A DNA stretch of 64,000 nt, from contig ML978188.1 in assembly GCA_010015745.1 (NCBI GenBank), positions 124,001 through 188,000 of the forward strand, read 5' to 3'. Under the pieces are notes generated by a model. That model ran no database searches, had not been told where the DNA came from, and worked only from the letters and a program-made list of their open reading frames with translations. The DNA is from Setomelanomma holmii. Lineage: Eukaryota; Ascomycota; Dothideomycetes; Pleosporales; Phaeosphaeriaceae. Of the stretch, positions 1 to 12,495 are shown in pieces (positions within the stretch are counted from its first letter, which is position 1; each line of letters opens with the position of its first letter). The position numbers and the translations under genes were made by a program.

Positions 1-3000
1 ATCCAGGTGTTGATAAAGAGGGTAGGCAACCAGAACTATGCAACATATTTGAGGCTGCTGGGCGCATCATATATTGCAGCTGAGGCGATAGGACTGTCCC
101 TGGCTTCCCGTATCAATCAAACCGTTTTCGTCTGGTCTCGGCGTCGGCATCGTGCGTGTGTCGTGTCGCGCACGAATGTGTGTGTCGGCAGTTGTACTTT
201 GAGGTCCTCGAGGTGACACGGTGCGTCGGTGGCTTCGATGCGCGATTGGGAGATCGCGGGGACTCTGCTCCGGGGAGTGGGGTAAATTTCGTCAATCACC
301 CATCTTCCAGTTCAACGGTGCTCATCGTGAACATTTCGCCTCACGACTCAGCTTAACGCTGCAAGTAATCTACGTCACCTTTCCTCATTGGTCAAATCAT
401 CAATTTCGAGGTTGCCAGGATCGCTGTACCAAAAACACATCTCATACTGCCTCATGTTCCCTCCACGTCCCGAGGAAAGGCGCTCACTGGAATGCACTGC
501 TATTTCGAACTGCCGTTGGACAGCTAGTCTGCGCGTGAGGCCGATAGCGAGATACTGTGAGGCTTGGACATGGTCGGCAGTTGTGATTTTGACAAAGAGG
601 TGCAATTGCCGATATCAGTCTGGGCTCGAGCGGTCCGACTCAGTCTCCGGGCTTTCCGTGTTGAGGACTGACTCATGTGGCTCGTTTCGAGGGTCACTCC
701 AGAGCTTCTCCAACAAGCTCAATCAGCCTCAAGGACACAATTTAGAGAGATTATGTGCGTGATTAAGTAACGTTTCAGGTGAATACAGGAGCGTAAGTAG
801 GCAATGATGCTCCAAGTCTCACCGTTGGTAGGTCACTAGGCGAGGCTTCAGCGAACAGACCTCGGGATCTGGCAAGTAGTAAATACAACATGCAGAAGAA
901 CCTCATTCCAGGCTGCAACGGTCGAGTGCAATGCTCTTCGAGATCAACGTCCTTCGTGTCCGTTGGTCTTCAATACGAAGGCACTCCTTCCTGGGTAATC
1001 TGCAACAACATCTGGCTTGTATGCCAGGACTGCACACCAGACCTTTGTCTGAATACTCCATTGGCCGCCAGAGGCAAGAATATCAAGGCACGTATTGTCG
1101 CCATGTATGACAGATGGATGCAGACCATTCATACAGAACCCTACCGCTCCCGCATCTTAGCAAGCAGCTTGATTTCACTGCCCACAACCTTCAAAGTCAG
1201 CATCAACTGCTCTCCATATTAACTATGTAGCTGCGCCTTTAGATTTTTCTCTCAACATATATACCAAGAAGCAAAGGCGCGTCTGTACTCAACGAGCACA
1301 CGCACCGCCTAGGACTTGCGCCCCATGGAAGTGTTGTGATGCAGCTTATCAGTTCGCGATTGGGAGACGATCCGCTCGTTCGAAGTTTATATGATGTTCT
1401 ATCGCAAAGCACGAGCAGAAGTATGCAGTGACAGCACATAGACCGTTATAGCTCGAGGCATAGCTAGATGCAAGTTGCGCACTGGTATAGCTGACCATTT
1501 TGCGAAGCTTGAAGATTTTCATAGCTAGTGTCCGGCATTTGTGCAAGAAAGGGTTCGTAGGGCAAGATTCATACGTGCTTCAAGACGTGCGAAACTTTGT
1601 AGGAAAGTGCAGAGTCAAAGCCACGGTGACCATACATCTCCCAGCACAGCCTGAACGCGACAGGAACATGACAGAAGCGATTTTTTGTTACTTGAACCAC
1701 GAAATCGCCACAAGGCCGACGAAGAACTACAAGCAAGTGCTGCGTCGCACTCAGGGGGAGATGAGCTCGAGTGCAAGTATGTTGCTCTCCATCATCTCGG
1801 TCCTTCGACGCCATATCCGACCGAGACTGAATAGCAAAGAAGGTGGAAATAATGATATCTCCAAGAAGTGAGGCATATGCCGGCGCTGATCTCCCACTAC
1901 GGGAAGTTGGCTGATCGTTCGGCTTGAGTTGCCAGACACTTAGGCGCTGTCTCGGTCGTTGCTTTTCAGGCCGCCTAGTCGCTCTCGAAACGGTGGTCGT
2001 CCCCGACAAGCTTTGATGAGCAAGTGAGCCCAGTGGAGATCAGGCCGTGAAGGTATCTCAGGCTACCTCGCTTCGCCTTGCATGTTTACATGGCGATCAC
2101 TCGTTGTGGTCTTGTTGCCCGCGTCAGCTTCACCATGGGACGTTTGCTTCTTCCGCACCTACCACGGCTGACCGTTTCCGAAAAAGAGAACGTGCTTGGT
2201 GGAGCTCTGGTGGAAACGTCAGCGGTTGCGCGAGACAGTCTAGATTCTGCTGTTTCGGTTGAGATGCTTTGCAACTTCGACAAGGATGGAGTAAAACAGC
2301 GGCCAGTGTCGCGAAGCGCCGACAGCGATGAGTGATTATGCAAGAGCCTGTGCAGTATGCAAACTTGGAGCTTGTCGTCGAAGAGATGAACCGCGAGGAC
2401 AAGCATCACACTTCGGTGGAGTGTACGTTTGCGTATGCTCTTGCATGTTGTATGTAGCTGTGCCGCTCTTTAGGTAAGGAGACAGTTCACTAGCGTAGAT
2501 CAATGTATCTCCGGTTGCTTGGGATTGGAAATCCAGATTTGTTGACATCTCGGAGAGTTTCGACGGTGTTGTGAGGGGTCCACGGCTGCGGTTGTCCGAG
2601 CTCCCCGACGTCCCTTTGCACTATCAGGGATGCTGGGGGCGGCAATGTAATATGAGTTCCCAAACAGGGAGGCTGGGGTGAATAGTAGCTCCCGTCTCGG
2701 AGCATCTTACCAGGAAACGTACCACGTCGCCCGGGACTCTGGATTTGTTGAATTTGAGTGAGTTCCTTATTCTGTTTGTCGTGCATGTGTATAACCTCGC
2801 GATGGTCACTGCTTCAAACCCGCCATAGCCTGTCCAGCAGCTCAAGCCGGGATCATCCTTGAGTATGGGTGGGTGGGTGGGTGGAGCGGCAATGGTATGG
2901 AAGATGTGTACGACCAAGTTGAGCGATTGAACCGATTGCAAGACTTTGTTCAAAGAGCCGTCGCTGCTGGAGAAACAGACCCCTATGGAGACAACCTGCT

Positions 3001-5339
3001 CTAAACCTGTTAACTTCGATCTCCTGGCAGCTTTGAAGCGGTCGATGCCATGTGATCGATCAAGCATTACTGGTGTATCCAACGGGGTTGGATCTCGCTT
3101 GTTCAGCATCGGCATTGGACAGGTTTGAGATGAAGCTGCAGGATGGGGAAAATTGACCAGAATCTTCGACTGAGCGAAGACGATAACAGTAGCTGCATGC
3201 TGCAGTGCGCAAAGTCACGTCTGAGGATGCGTGTTTGAAGAGCGGAAATGCTCTCCTTCCTTCGACTTCGTCGTAGTGATTGAGTCATCGTTGGCCACGT
3301 CGTGGTGCATGGTGCATGCGGCTTGCGGCTACCTCATCGCCAGCAGAACCCGAAACGTCTGCTGGACTTGCATGAGTCTGCAGGGAACGTCGACGGCAAT
3401 TGAGCCTGATTAGCAGGTCCAATGTACGTATTGTGTACTGGGCGAAGTCATCTGCAGCTGGATCGCTGGAGGAGGAATTCGCTTGATGCCGGCTTAGCTG
3501 GCACGTGGTCGGGCGCACCTGACCTTTGCAATCCTTGTCGAGCTGAGTACGTCTCGAAGTAGACAAGAACAACCTTCCAACATCATGCTCAATATGCGCA
3601 CTCCTTTCGCAACAAGTATCTTGCCAGCTGCCAGCGACGCGAATATAGTCAGCGAGGGCCAACCACCATAGCGGCCCGGATTGCGGTCGCGTCTTGCCCC
3701 ACGAATCCATTTGTGTGGTGGCGCGGCTGCAGAACTTGAAACATTCTGGCAGATGCGGGATGCACGCCCACGACCCATCAGTGCGGTGCTATCGATAGGT
3801 CGACACTGGGTTCATGGGCACTTGCGTAATCGCCTCGAGCTGCTTCAATTGAGGATACTTTGTTCCAATCGAGTCGTGGACGCACTGGGGAGCGATCATT
3901 GCTGAAACACCCAGCGGATGCAGGCGACCGTTTTCCTTAGACGAACGGTCGCATCGGCTCGTGCGAGTTATGACGATGTGCTAGGAGCGGCTGGTGAGCT
4001 GCCGGATAGCATCGCTCGCTTGCTCCGAGGAAGATCTGCCTCCAGGGCTGTCACCGCCATACACAGCCACGTCGGAGCTCGCGACTGATATTCCGCTACT
4101 GAGCGAAGTGGCGCGTGCAGCAAAATCTGTCGCAACTTCAACAACAACAACGTCATGATTGAAGCTGGGAAATTGCTCGAGCAAGTTGCGATGCGCGTCG
4201 CGTTCTGCTTCAGCACGCGCCGAAGCTACTCGACGATGGGACTCTGCGATTTTCAATCCTCGTCTGGACCTGTCTGAAAGCCCGCGATCATGTGAGCGTG
4301 GGCTTCTTAGAGCCTTCACACATCCCTGCTAACCCAGCTGATTGGGCCGGTGCTGCTGAGCCCATTTTTAGCGTCAAGCAACGAGGGCCTGTAGAGAAGC
4401 CAAGACTACACCCCTCTATACCAGGCTACACCCACCTTCCTGAACCCTTACGAACACTACTTTCAGGCCGTCGTGGATTCGTCGCCCTCCCTTTACCCGC
4501 AGTGCGCCCAAATGGGAAGCAAAGCCGCTGCGGTCTGCTCTCCATTTGGACCATATTCAGGAAGGCTTCTGGAATCCGTGCGATGTCGCAACACCACACG
4601 CTTGAGGCCCAACTGTAAGCGCAGTCGCGAGGACATCACGTCCCGCAATTTGTCGCGTCGCATTGCAAGACCGATCGCAACGTCCAAATCTGACGATCTT
4701 GGACCGCTTTCGTAGTCGCCGTCCGAAGGTCGCGGAGACCATGAAGGCAATCAGCTCTACGATGACTTGCGCAACGCAAGAGATGCAGTGCTGAGGCCAA
4801 GATGGCACATGAAATCCTGCGGAGTCAAGCGAGGATCAGCCTCTGTTTCTTTCGCATGCCGCGTGTAGTCAAAGCCCGGATGCTCGTTCTGCGGGCTAGC
4901 TGCGGCCTCCCGATCAAGTTTCTGCCACCGGGCTGCAAGGATACCTGTGGGCTCCGCGCTCAGCTGCCATGGTCCACAGACGGCAATCTGTCATAACTGA
5001 CGATATGCTTTTGCCATTTCCACCGGGCAGGCTGATCAGGCGCCTCTTCTGATTTCATCTCCGTGCCTGCATGGCCCAAGTAGGCGTTCGCACAACTCTG
5101 GCAGCCATGAGGGCATCGTAATCTTCAGTTCCGCAGCAGTCGCCAAATCACGCATGAGTAACGCGGTCGCCGTGGCCGACAGTCAGCTTAGATCCGACTA
5201 GACCTGCATGATGCATCTCTCGCTATATGCAGGTTAACAAGCTAGGAGGCGCAGTGCAGCCATCCTTGCCAAGTTGTGTGGCCACGCCGACTGGCCCACG
5301 ATTATCGCTCGTAAGCTCTTAAGAGATCGCACCCTCCGC
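1..5339. other. Gene-poor left end; no supportable gene
   Basis: Open frames here are short, overlap on both strands and show no recognisable domain. The only one worth naming is 890-1222 on the plus strand (110 codons, several cysteines), but it has no convincing signal peptide or family resemblance. A short GGGT repeat lies near 2868-2884. The stretch may hold UTRs, regulatory DNA or relics too decayed to read. Confidence 0.5.
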
Positions 5340-5480
5340 TAGCCTTCCCTACCCTCCACCTCCCACCTCGCCCTCTCTCCCCGCTCATTCGTCCGTCCCT
5401 TTCTTGTCTCTTCCACCCCAAGGCGAGCCCGCAAAAGAATTATATCCGCCAGAGACACTTTGTTATATTCTCTTTTGTTC
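5340..5480 (+). promoter_or_regulatory. Pyrimidine-rich tract upstream of the 5548 gene
   Basis: About 80 bases from 5341 are almost pure C/T, followed by another T/C-rich run up to the start codon at 5548. CT-rich tracts just upstream of the start are a common feature of fungal promoters and mark transcription start regions. The role here is inferred from position and composition only. Confidence 0.4.
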
Positions 5481-5547
5481 TTCTCTTTTCGTTGATACCC
5501 TTCCCATATAATATCGCACCGTCTCGGATACGCACCGACCAGCCACA

Positions 5548-6618
5548 ATGCCGATCCAATTACTTCCCGCCTCGGCTGCGGCCTTTGCGCCACGATCAAC
5601 GGTCAACGTCGTGTTGAACTCAAAAGCAGAGCCATGGTTAACACAAACTCTCAAGAGAGTGAACCGAGTCAAGAGACCACTTAACAGCGTACAACAACAC
5701 ACGCGGTGTTTGACAGAAACGCTTTCGGGCGCAAACGCTATGTGGTCACTATGCTCGATCATGGTACCGAAGGCCCCGGATTCGGAACTGCGCAAGGATT
5801 CCAACCCTCTGGTCGAAGCGCTGTTCAACTACCAGCTTATCCACATTGAGGCATACGTCGTACACGTCGACATGGTTTCACAACATGAGGTTGCATTCAA
5901 GCTTACACCAGAAACCATTGAAGCGCTTATCGAGTACCACAAGGACATCTACTCGGTCGACGTGTCGGCTAGCACCTGGGAATGGGCCGAGAAGGAACAG
6001 CAATTGAAGAAACTTCAGGACAAGTTCGTGCAGGCGGTCAACCGCTACGTCTTCCGAACTGGCGTACGGGCACTCGAAGGACTCGAGGAGGACGGTGCGG
6101 GAGAGCTACTCGAGGGACGAGGTGAGGATGTCAAGAGCGCCATCATGGGACTGTTCCTTCCGCTCCTGCCACCTCCTCCGAGGATTGTCGATGTTGTCCG
6201 ACCAGCACCACTTCTGCCCAGCTCGCCCGGATCTGCAAACTGGTGGGCGCCAACACAGCACGTCCCCGTGTCACATCCAGCACCAGTGGATTCATGGAGA
6301 GTGGTCCCATCGACGCCGAGCCCCACTATCGCTACCTGCGGTGAAACTCAGCCGACCTTCTGGAGTACAATGGGCACCATGGGTTTCGAGGCTATCCAGC
6401 TGCCATCGCCCACACCTTCCTTCAGCCAGCCATACAACTCCACGAGCCCCTACACATCGAGTTCGTACTATAGCCCGCCCCCGGCATCAGCACCGATTCC
6501 TGCGCTGCCGTTGCCGAGTGTGCTGGCCCAGCAATGCGGGTCAAGCGCTGTGCACGGCAGCTACGGCGGGTTCGGATGGGACACAGGTTTTGCACCACAG
6601 TATGCGGCGTTCACCTAA
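5548..6618 (+). CDS. Hypothetical Pro/Ser-rich protein, 356 aa
   Basis: This is an intron-free reading frame opening at ATG 5548 in a good context (ACAATGCC) behind a CT-rich leader. Residues 1-90 are basic and unremarkable. Residues about 90-190 look helical and charged, with a Trp-Glu-rich segment near 140. From about residue 200 to the end the protein is low complexity, rich in proline, serine, tyrosine and alanine, ending in a Gly/Tyr/Phe-rich tail. There is no signal peptide, membrane span or known catalytic motif. The low-complexity tail would fit a regulatory or scaffold protein, but I do not recognise the family. An unrecognised intron near the N-terminus cannot be excluded. Confidence 0.55.
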   Translation: MPIQLLPASAAAFAPRSTVNVVLNSKAEPWLTQTLKRVNRVKRPLNSVQQHTRCLTETLSGANAMWSLCSIMVPKAPDSELRKDSNPLVEALFNYQLIHIEAYVVHVDMVSQHEVAFKLTPETIEALIEYHKDIYSVDVSASTWEWAEKEQQLKKLQDKFVQAVNRYVFRTGVRALEGLEEDGAGELLEGRGEDVKSAIMGLFLPLLPPPPRIVDVVRPAPLLPSSPGSANWWAPTQHVPVSHPAPVDSWRVVPSTPSPTIATCGETQPTFWSTMGTMGFEAIQLPSPTPSFSQPYNSTSPYTSSSYYSPPPASAPIPALPLPSVLAQQCGSSAVHGSYGGFGWDTGFAPQYAAFT

Positions 6619-8368
6619 GCGCATCAGTCAGACTGGGATACCTGCTGTCTACCTCACCATGTCGAAGCCGGGAAGCGTGGACCTGGCCAGTCCCACAGTT
6701 CTTCCTTACAGGTTGATTGCGCAACCAACCTTGCGACGCCCGACACGAGACGAATGCGATATGCAACGACATGATGTTGAGCCCTTGACATCGTCATACA
6801 CAACAAGCATGGGACGGCGTTACTCATCGATTTTAGCGAGCGTGTTTTCTCATCTCTTCTCCCGTACATTTTCCTTTGATACCTGCTTTTCGTCTTTTTA
6901 GCGAGCGCATCTCCTTTGTCATCATCATACCATCGGCCAGACCGGGTCTTTTCTTTACACTGGGTTTACAAGCATCTCTGGGAGGCACTGCATGTCGGGC
7001 ATTTTCCAGCGGTCAGACACAGAAAGACAGGAATAACAGCCTCACGGCTACGAGGCGGGTACACTCGGTTGGTTTTTTGTTTAATGTCGTTTGGGAACAC
7101 TGATGGCGCATCTCTTTTGCTGAGCACATGGCTTGTCAAACTCATGCATGAGATGCGGGTTTTCTTGTTCTGCGCCGATTCTCAGACTGGCATTGAGTGT
7201 CAGCTGGCACATGCTGGGCGGCGGCGACAAAAGTTATACACGGACATCTGGCATGTCGCTGTAATAGCTGTCTCTGCGCTGAAGGATGAAATGGGTTGGA
7301 GGAGGAGGCGAGGCGTGAGGACGAAACAAGAGCACGCCAGTCGTGCCTTGCTTCGCAGGAGTGTGGTCCTCTGCTTGCGGAGCAAACACCTCCTGATATC
7401 CTCACAGCCTCTACCAGTCTCCTCCATCCCACGACTCTGGACGCGCAAAGACTGTAGGTTCATCTCCTACACTTCAAGCTAGTCTTGATAGAAGCGCTGC
7501 GATCGATTGACTCGACGCAGTGAACCGGATGCTGGCTCGAAGCATGCTTCACACCCAAGTACTCTAAACATAATAAAAAACACAACATCAACCAATGAAC
7601 AGTACTTGCCATACCAGTCAACTGTGAAGCTGAGGTGGGGCAATCAATCTTGATGGAGATGCCACGCCGCACCGATGAGCTCGCGCGCCTCGAAGCGGCT
7701 CTGTGGAGCCCGTGGCTTCGGTACCGCACGAGTCGAAGATCTGGGGAAGGCACGCACGCCGTTGCCATGTGCAGGCGCACGTTCGCACCTGCCTGAAGAA
7801 TGTGGACCTTGAGGGGCATTCAAGTTCATATGTAAACTTTCAATGAAGGTAGAGCGGAACAGCGGAATCGGTGTCCCCAGTCTTCTCATATCATATCTAC
7901 ATCATGGCATCTTCGGCTTGCCCCATGTCTGCCAGAAGGTATCTCTGCGCTGGAGTGTTCACCACAAACAAGGAAATGGCAATGAATATGTCTAGCGACT
8001 TCTACAATTGGTCTCGTGATGACTGCGCGACAGTCATCAGCATGATGTACTTCCAGACGAGCAAAGATGGGCGCGATAGCGAGCTTAGGCTGAACCGGTC
8101 TTTGTGTTTGGCGCCTGTTTCGCCGAAGCTGGAAGCGGCCGAGGAGGTGGTTGCGGCTTTGATCGAAACATGGGCAAGCGCGAAGCAGGGCATGCGACAT
8201 CTATTCTCTCACATGTCGTCTCATGGCATCGTATCTATTGCATTTTGTCTACTGTCGATGAATCCATAGCATCGTGCTTGCCGCTTGCTTGCATCCCGCC
8301 TGCCTATGCCTCAAGCCATGCGACTGCGCCCTGCATCGTCATAGCCTACTGCCCGCCGCGCTACAGAA
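6619..8368. other. Intergenic region, probable UTRs
   Basis: This lies between the stop of the 5548 gene and the start of the GID4-like gene. A plus-strand frame at 7871-8269 (132 codons) is open but shows no domain and lies where the 5' leader of the GID4-like gene would be. I see nothing else supportable. Confidence 0.4.
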
Positions 8369-10480
8369 ATGCCGCCCGCGAACAGCCCTGCCCGGCTCAA
8401 CGTCTGTCCACCTTAGCCTGCACACACGAGCGAGCGACTGCCACTGACATATTCGCTGCTGTTCTAGGACCCGGAAACGCCAGTGTCCTTCATCTCGGCC
8501 CTGCGCGATCTCGAGAGCCCTGTCAACGAAGACGTCCTCAACCTCGCAGCCACCCTCGGCCAGAACCGAGAGGACTCGCCGTTCCCCGACGAAGCGAGCA
8601 TCCACGCAGAGTTCCTGCGCCGTGGTGAAGAGCTGACTGCGCACGCCCGGCTGGAGGGATCGCGCGAGCACCTGCGCGCGGCAGAGCGAGAGCAGGAAGA
8701 GGCGGGCCAGCGCGACAGGCTGCGACGAGTTATGAGCCGCCTCAGCCGCCTGAACGACACCAGCAGCGCTGCCTATGGAGACCGCGTGCCCAGCCGGAAC
8801 AGCCTGTACGACTGGTCGCCTGCCAACGAGGCCGACGACGAAGACGGGCTGGACCAGATCCTCGCCGAACTGCGCCGCGAGCAGCCCAACACTCACCCGG
8901 AGGTCCTGCGCGTGCTGGGCAGGTCGCAGCTCGACTCGGAGCGGGAGCGCATACGGTCGATATCGAACAGGCTGAACGCGGAGAGGTCGGGGTCTGCGGG
9001 GGAGTCGCTGCGGTCCACGGCCATTCTGCAGAGCGTGCGGCGACACCCGCGCTTCAGTGCCCGAACAAGGGAGTACCTGCAGCGCTACAATTCCGAGCGC
9101 GACTCGTCTAGCAGGCCGGGCGCCCACAGCGAGTCGCAGGCGCGCTTCATGTCGGAGAGCGCCCGCCAGATGGCCCTGCAGCGCCTGTCGGAGAGCAGAA
9201 GCTCGCTGGACAGAGAGCGGCGGGACATGCTCTCCAGGGCAGATTCATACAGGCGCAGCTACCTCGACCACCGTACATCGAACCCCACGCCGAACGTGTC
9301 GCCGCTCCTCGAACAGACGGTGAAGTACCTGTCGCGAATACGACACTCGAATACCCTAGACGATAGTCTAAACTGCGCGCTGGACGCTGGCTTCTTGAGC
9401 AAGGACTACTTCGGTGTACAGTACGCCGACTTCATTACAGACCCCTCTACAATTCCTCCACCAGCCAAGACGTCATGGCTGGCACCAGGCGCAGTGCTGT
9501 CCGGCTGCCAGCATGCTACGAGCGTCGCAGCCACAGCCCCAGCCCCAGCCCCAGCCGCGCCAGGAACCACCACCATAAACCAATTCCACATTCATGACGC
9601 TTCCGGCTCGGCAGCACTCTCCACCCTGGCGCCACCGAGCAGGCCATGGCTAGCCAACAGCTATTCAACGCCTCGAAGTCGAAGCTCACAGCTCTCTCCC
9701 GAACCTCCTCAGCCACAGCTCCCGCAACAAGACAGATGGCCCGTCAAAGTCACTATACACGAAGTGGACTGGGACGCCATGACCCTCTCCGCCACCATGG
9801 AAGCGTATAACGTGCCTTCCCATCCACATTCTCAACACTCCCTCCTCAATAGCTTCGGCGACGCCACGCAGCAGTACACACGCACATCCTCCATTACAAC
9901 CTACCTCGAAGGCGAGATCCTCGACTTCAACCAGCACACCCTCCTCACTGAGTCGTTCAAGTCCAACGCCGGCAACGATGCCACATACTGGCGCAAGCTG
10001 CCTCCCTTCCAGAACATGGGTGACGAGGAGGTGATAAGGGTGCTCACGAGCAAGCGCTGGTACACCGAGGTCCTGAACAAGGAGTACATCCTCATGCGCT
10101 GGAAGGAACGCTGCTTCGTCAAATCCCTCGCAAGCGCCTCGCCTGTTCAACCTCCCCCATCCACCACCATCATCGACGAACCCGTACACTCCTACCACTC
10201 GCACTTGCAATCCGACATGTCGACGCTCACGCCGTACCGCCTCGTGCGCGATCCGAACACGAATGAGCTGCAGGTTGAAATCAGCCAGGTGGACGCTGAA
10301 CATGCGACGTTTGATGACAGTGGGTGTGGACTCACGATTAGTGGGTTTTATTATGTGTGTTTGAGACGCGCAGATGGAAGGCTGGAAGGGTTGTATTATG
10401 ATCCGCAGAGTAGTCCGTATCAGTGTTTGAAGTTGGAGAGTAGGAGGGGAGGGGCGGTGGGGGCGTGGCAGTTTCGGTAA
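8369..10480 (+). CDS. GID4/Vid24-family degron receptor
   Basis: The product is a substrate receptor of the GID/CTLH ubiquitin ligase type, which binds N-terminal Pro-type degrons, for example on gluconeogenic enzymes. Exon 1 is 8369-8401 (11 codons) and exon 2 is 8468-10480, giving 681 aa. The 66-bp intron has a GTCTGT donor, a CTGAC branch site at 8444 and a TTCTAG acceptor, and joins in phase 0. Residues 1 to about 310 are Arg/Ser/Glu-rich and probably disordered. The Vid24 beta-barrel domain follows: SWLAPGAVLSGCQH near residue 347, the TYLEGEILDF strand, the WRKLPPFQNM segment, YILMRWKERCFV, and the closing strand GFYYVCLRR near 636. The family's usual length is 300-400 aa, so the N-terminal extension is long. 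An Ala-Pro repeat encoded around 9532-9555 lies inside the domain. Without the small first exon there is no ATG at the 5' end of the long frame, which supports the intron. Confidence 0.88.
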
Positions 10481-11190
10481 CAGAGGGTGGGACGGTGGTA
10501 GAAGACTGGACGAGTGGAAGTGTGTATAGGTGGGTGCCTTGCATTGATTTGGCGTTACAGAAAGGCTCTTGCATGGCATGGCTTGTTGGAGTTTGGGATT
10601 GGACTTGACCGCCCATTGAGGCTTTTTTGTACATTGGCGATTGGGAAGTATAGGATACGCTCGCTCGCTCGATATATAGCGAGCATGTATAGATGAATAG
10701 ATGAGCATATATTTACATCTCAAAGCTATACTCGTTTGCATGTTGACTACCTCATGCGTCAGACTACGCTACGAACGTGTCTATCCGCTTGTATCCTCAA
10801 CTATCCTGCCTCGAGTACATTCACCATGTACGCAGTCATACTAAACGCCCGACACGCCTTGACTTGTACATCAATTGTTCCCAGCACTATTCAACCCACC
10901 AATTACAGACTCGTGATTCCAACCCCGCGGCCTAGTCGGGAAAGGCCAGCCGAGCATCGTCACTCTCGACGCATCCGGATCCGGAAGGACTACACTCCTA
11001 TCGATATCGCGCAATGGACGACCGAAGGATGTAGTGTGAAGGAAGAAGAGTCATTGCAGCCATTGTCATTCTTTCGAAAGGAACAAGTACAAAGCCAAGC
11101 TCTCGACATCAGATTTGAGGAGAAGTCATTTCCGGTCTCGCTACCTACTTCTGGAAACTTGAGAGTTTGGCCTGAGATATATCGAGCATC
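10481..11190. other. Intergenic region between GID4-like and FMN-binding genes
   Basis: Both flanking genes are on the plus strand. The stretch should hold the 3' UTR of the first and the promoter of the second. An open frame overlaps exon 1 of the second gene in another phase and is not supported as coding. Confidence 0.4.
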
Positions 11191-12304
11191 ATGGCGACGC
11201 CAGAGTATCCCAAAACCAAAGTCAATAAATTAGGACGGTTGGCGAATCGAGGTACCATTCATTCTGAATCCCTTCTGAAACACTCGACAGTCTAACAATC
11301 CACACCAGGCATATACGATTACGCAACCATACACTCCATCGTCAATCAATGTCCCGTGCTACACGTTTCCTTCACCGACCCCGAACACCCATTCCCCGTC
11401 GTGCTGCCTATGCTCGGCTGCACCGGGAACTTTGGTGACCAAGACGCTGGTACGTCACCGTCCCAAGTTTGGTTTATAGTTAAGATGTGAATGCCCAAGA
11501 CTAACGTGCCCAACAGATGCGAATACCATCGAGCAGGATGTATACATCCACGGCTACGTGTCCGGGCGAATCTTCAGAAGCGGGAAAAATGCCGAGGGAG
11601 ACGGCTTGCCGATTACCATCGCTGCAACGTAAAAGCCTCCCAATCCACTCACTCACCTCCCCACCTATTCCTTTTCACAGCCAAGCATCGATCTGATACT
11701 TGCATTCAGCTTCCTAGACGGCTTGGTACTCAGTCTCACACCCTTCCACAACTCCTGCAACTACCGCAGCGCCGTCGTTTACGGATACGCCAGTCTCGTC
11801 GAAGACCGGGCGGAGGTAACGTCATCCATTCCATCTACTTTACTCCAAATCCGATAGTGAGACAGCTACTAACGGGACCAACGACCGTGTAGGCGCTGTA
11901 CGCGATGAAGAAAATCACGGATAATTTGCTTCCGGAGAGATGGGACAAGTCAAGGGTTCCGCCGACCGAGGCTGAGCTGAAAAGTACGAGTATCTTGAAG
12001 GTCAAGGTGCAGAGTGCTAGTGCGAAAGTTCGAGTCGGTGGGCCGAGTGAGGATCGTGCGGATTTGAAGAATAAGGAATTGGAAGGGAAGACGTGGACGG
12101 GCGTGGTAGGTAACATGTCTTTGATCTGGTGTATGAATCTGGCTAATGAGATGGGTATTCTAGGTCCCGTACTGGGGTGTATGGGGCGAGCCGGTCGACG
12201 GCAAGGAGAATGGGTGCAAGGAGGTGGAGGGGTATATTGAGCAATGGAGGCAGAGGGAGACGGCAAGGGCGAGGGGGTATGCGTTTGAGGCGGTTAAGAA
12301 GTAG
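11191..12304 (+). CDS. FMN-binding split-barrel (PNPOx-like) protein
   Basis: There are six exons: 11191-11251, 11309-11449, 11517-11628, 11710-11815, 11893-12105 and 12164-12304. They encode 257 aa and all phases agree. The protein belongs to the pyridoxamine-phosphate-oxidase-related split-barrel fold, flavin/nucleotide-binding branch. Diagnostic segments are RGIYDYATIH near residue 20, the hydrophobic strand CPVLHVSFTD, the DGLPITIAATFLDGLVLSL strand region and the C-terminal VPYWGVWGEP motif. The expected role is a cytosolic flavin-dependent oxidoreductase or flavin-binding stress protein; the substrate is unknown. Introns are 51-81 bp with typical borders, for example CTAAC just before the second acceptor. 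At the last intron two GT donors lie close together. Only the first, at 12106, yields the conserved VPYWGVWGEP sequence. The gene converges on DBP8, with a 191-bp gap between stops. Confidence 0.85.
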
Positions 12305-12495
12305 CATCATGGTGGGAATTGATGGGAACGAGGAGGTTGGCTGTCTTCAATGCCGGTTCATGATCATGGTTTTACTCGTTATGTTTTGCTCGGATCGAGA
12401 CATCTGGACTCGCCACTTCCATATCGCCAGCCCACCGCTTGCGCGAAACCTCATCGTGACGCAAGCCTGTCTACCCTCAGCATGTCCAGCCAGCC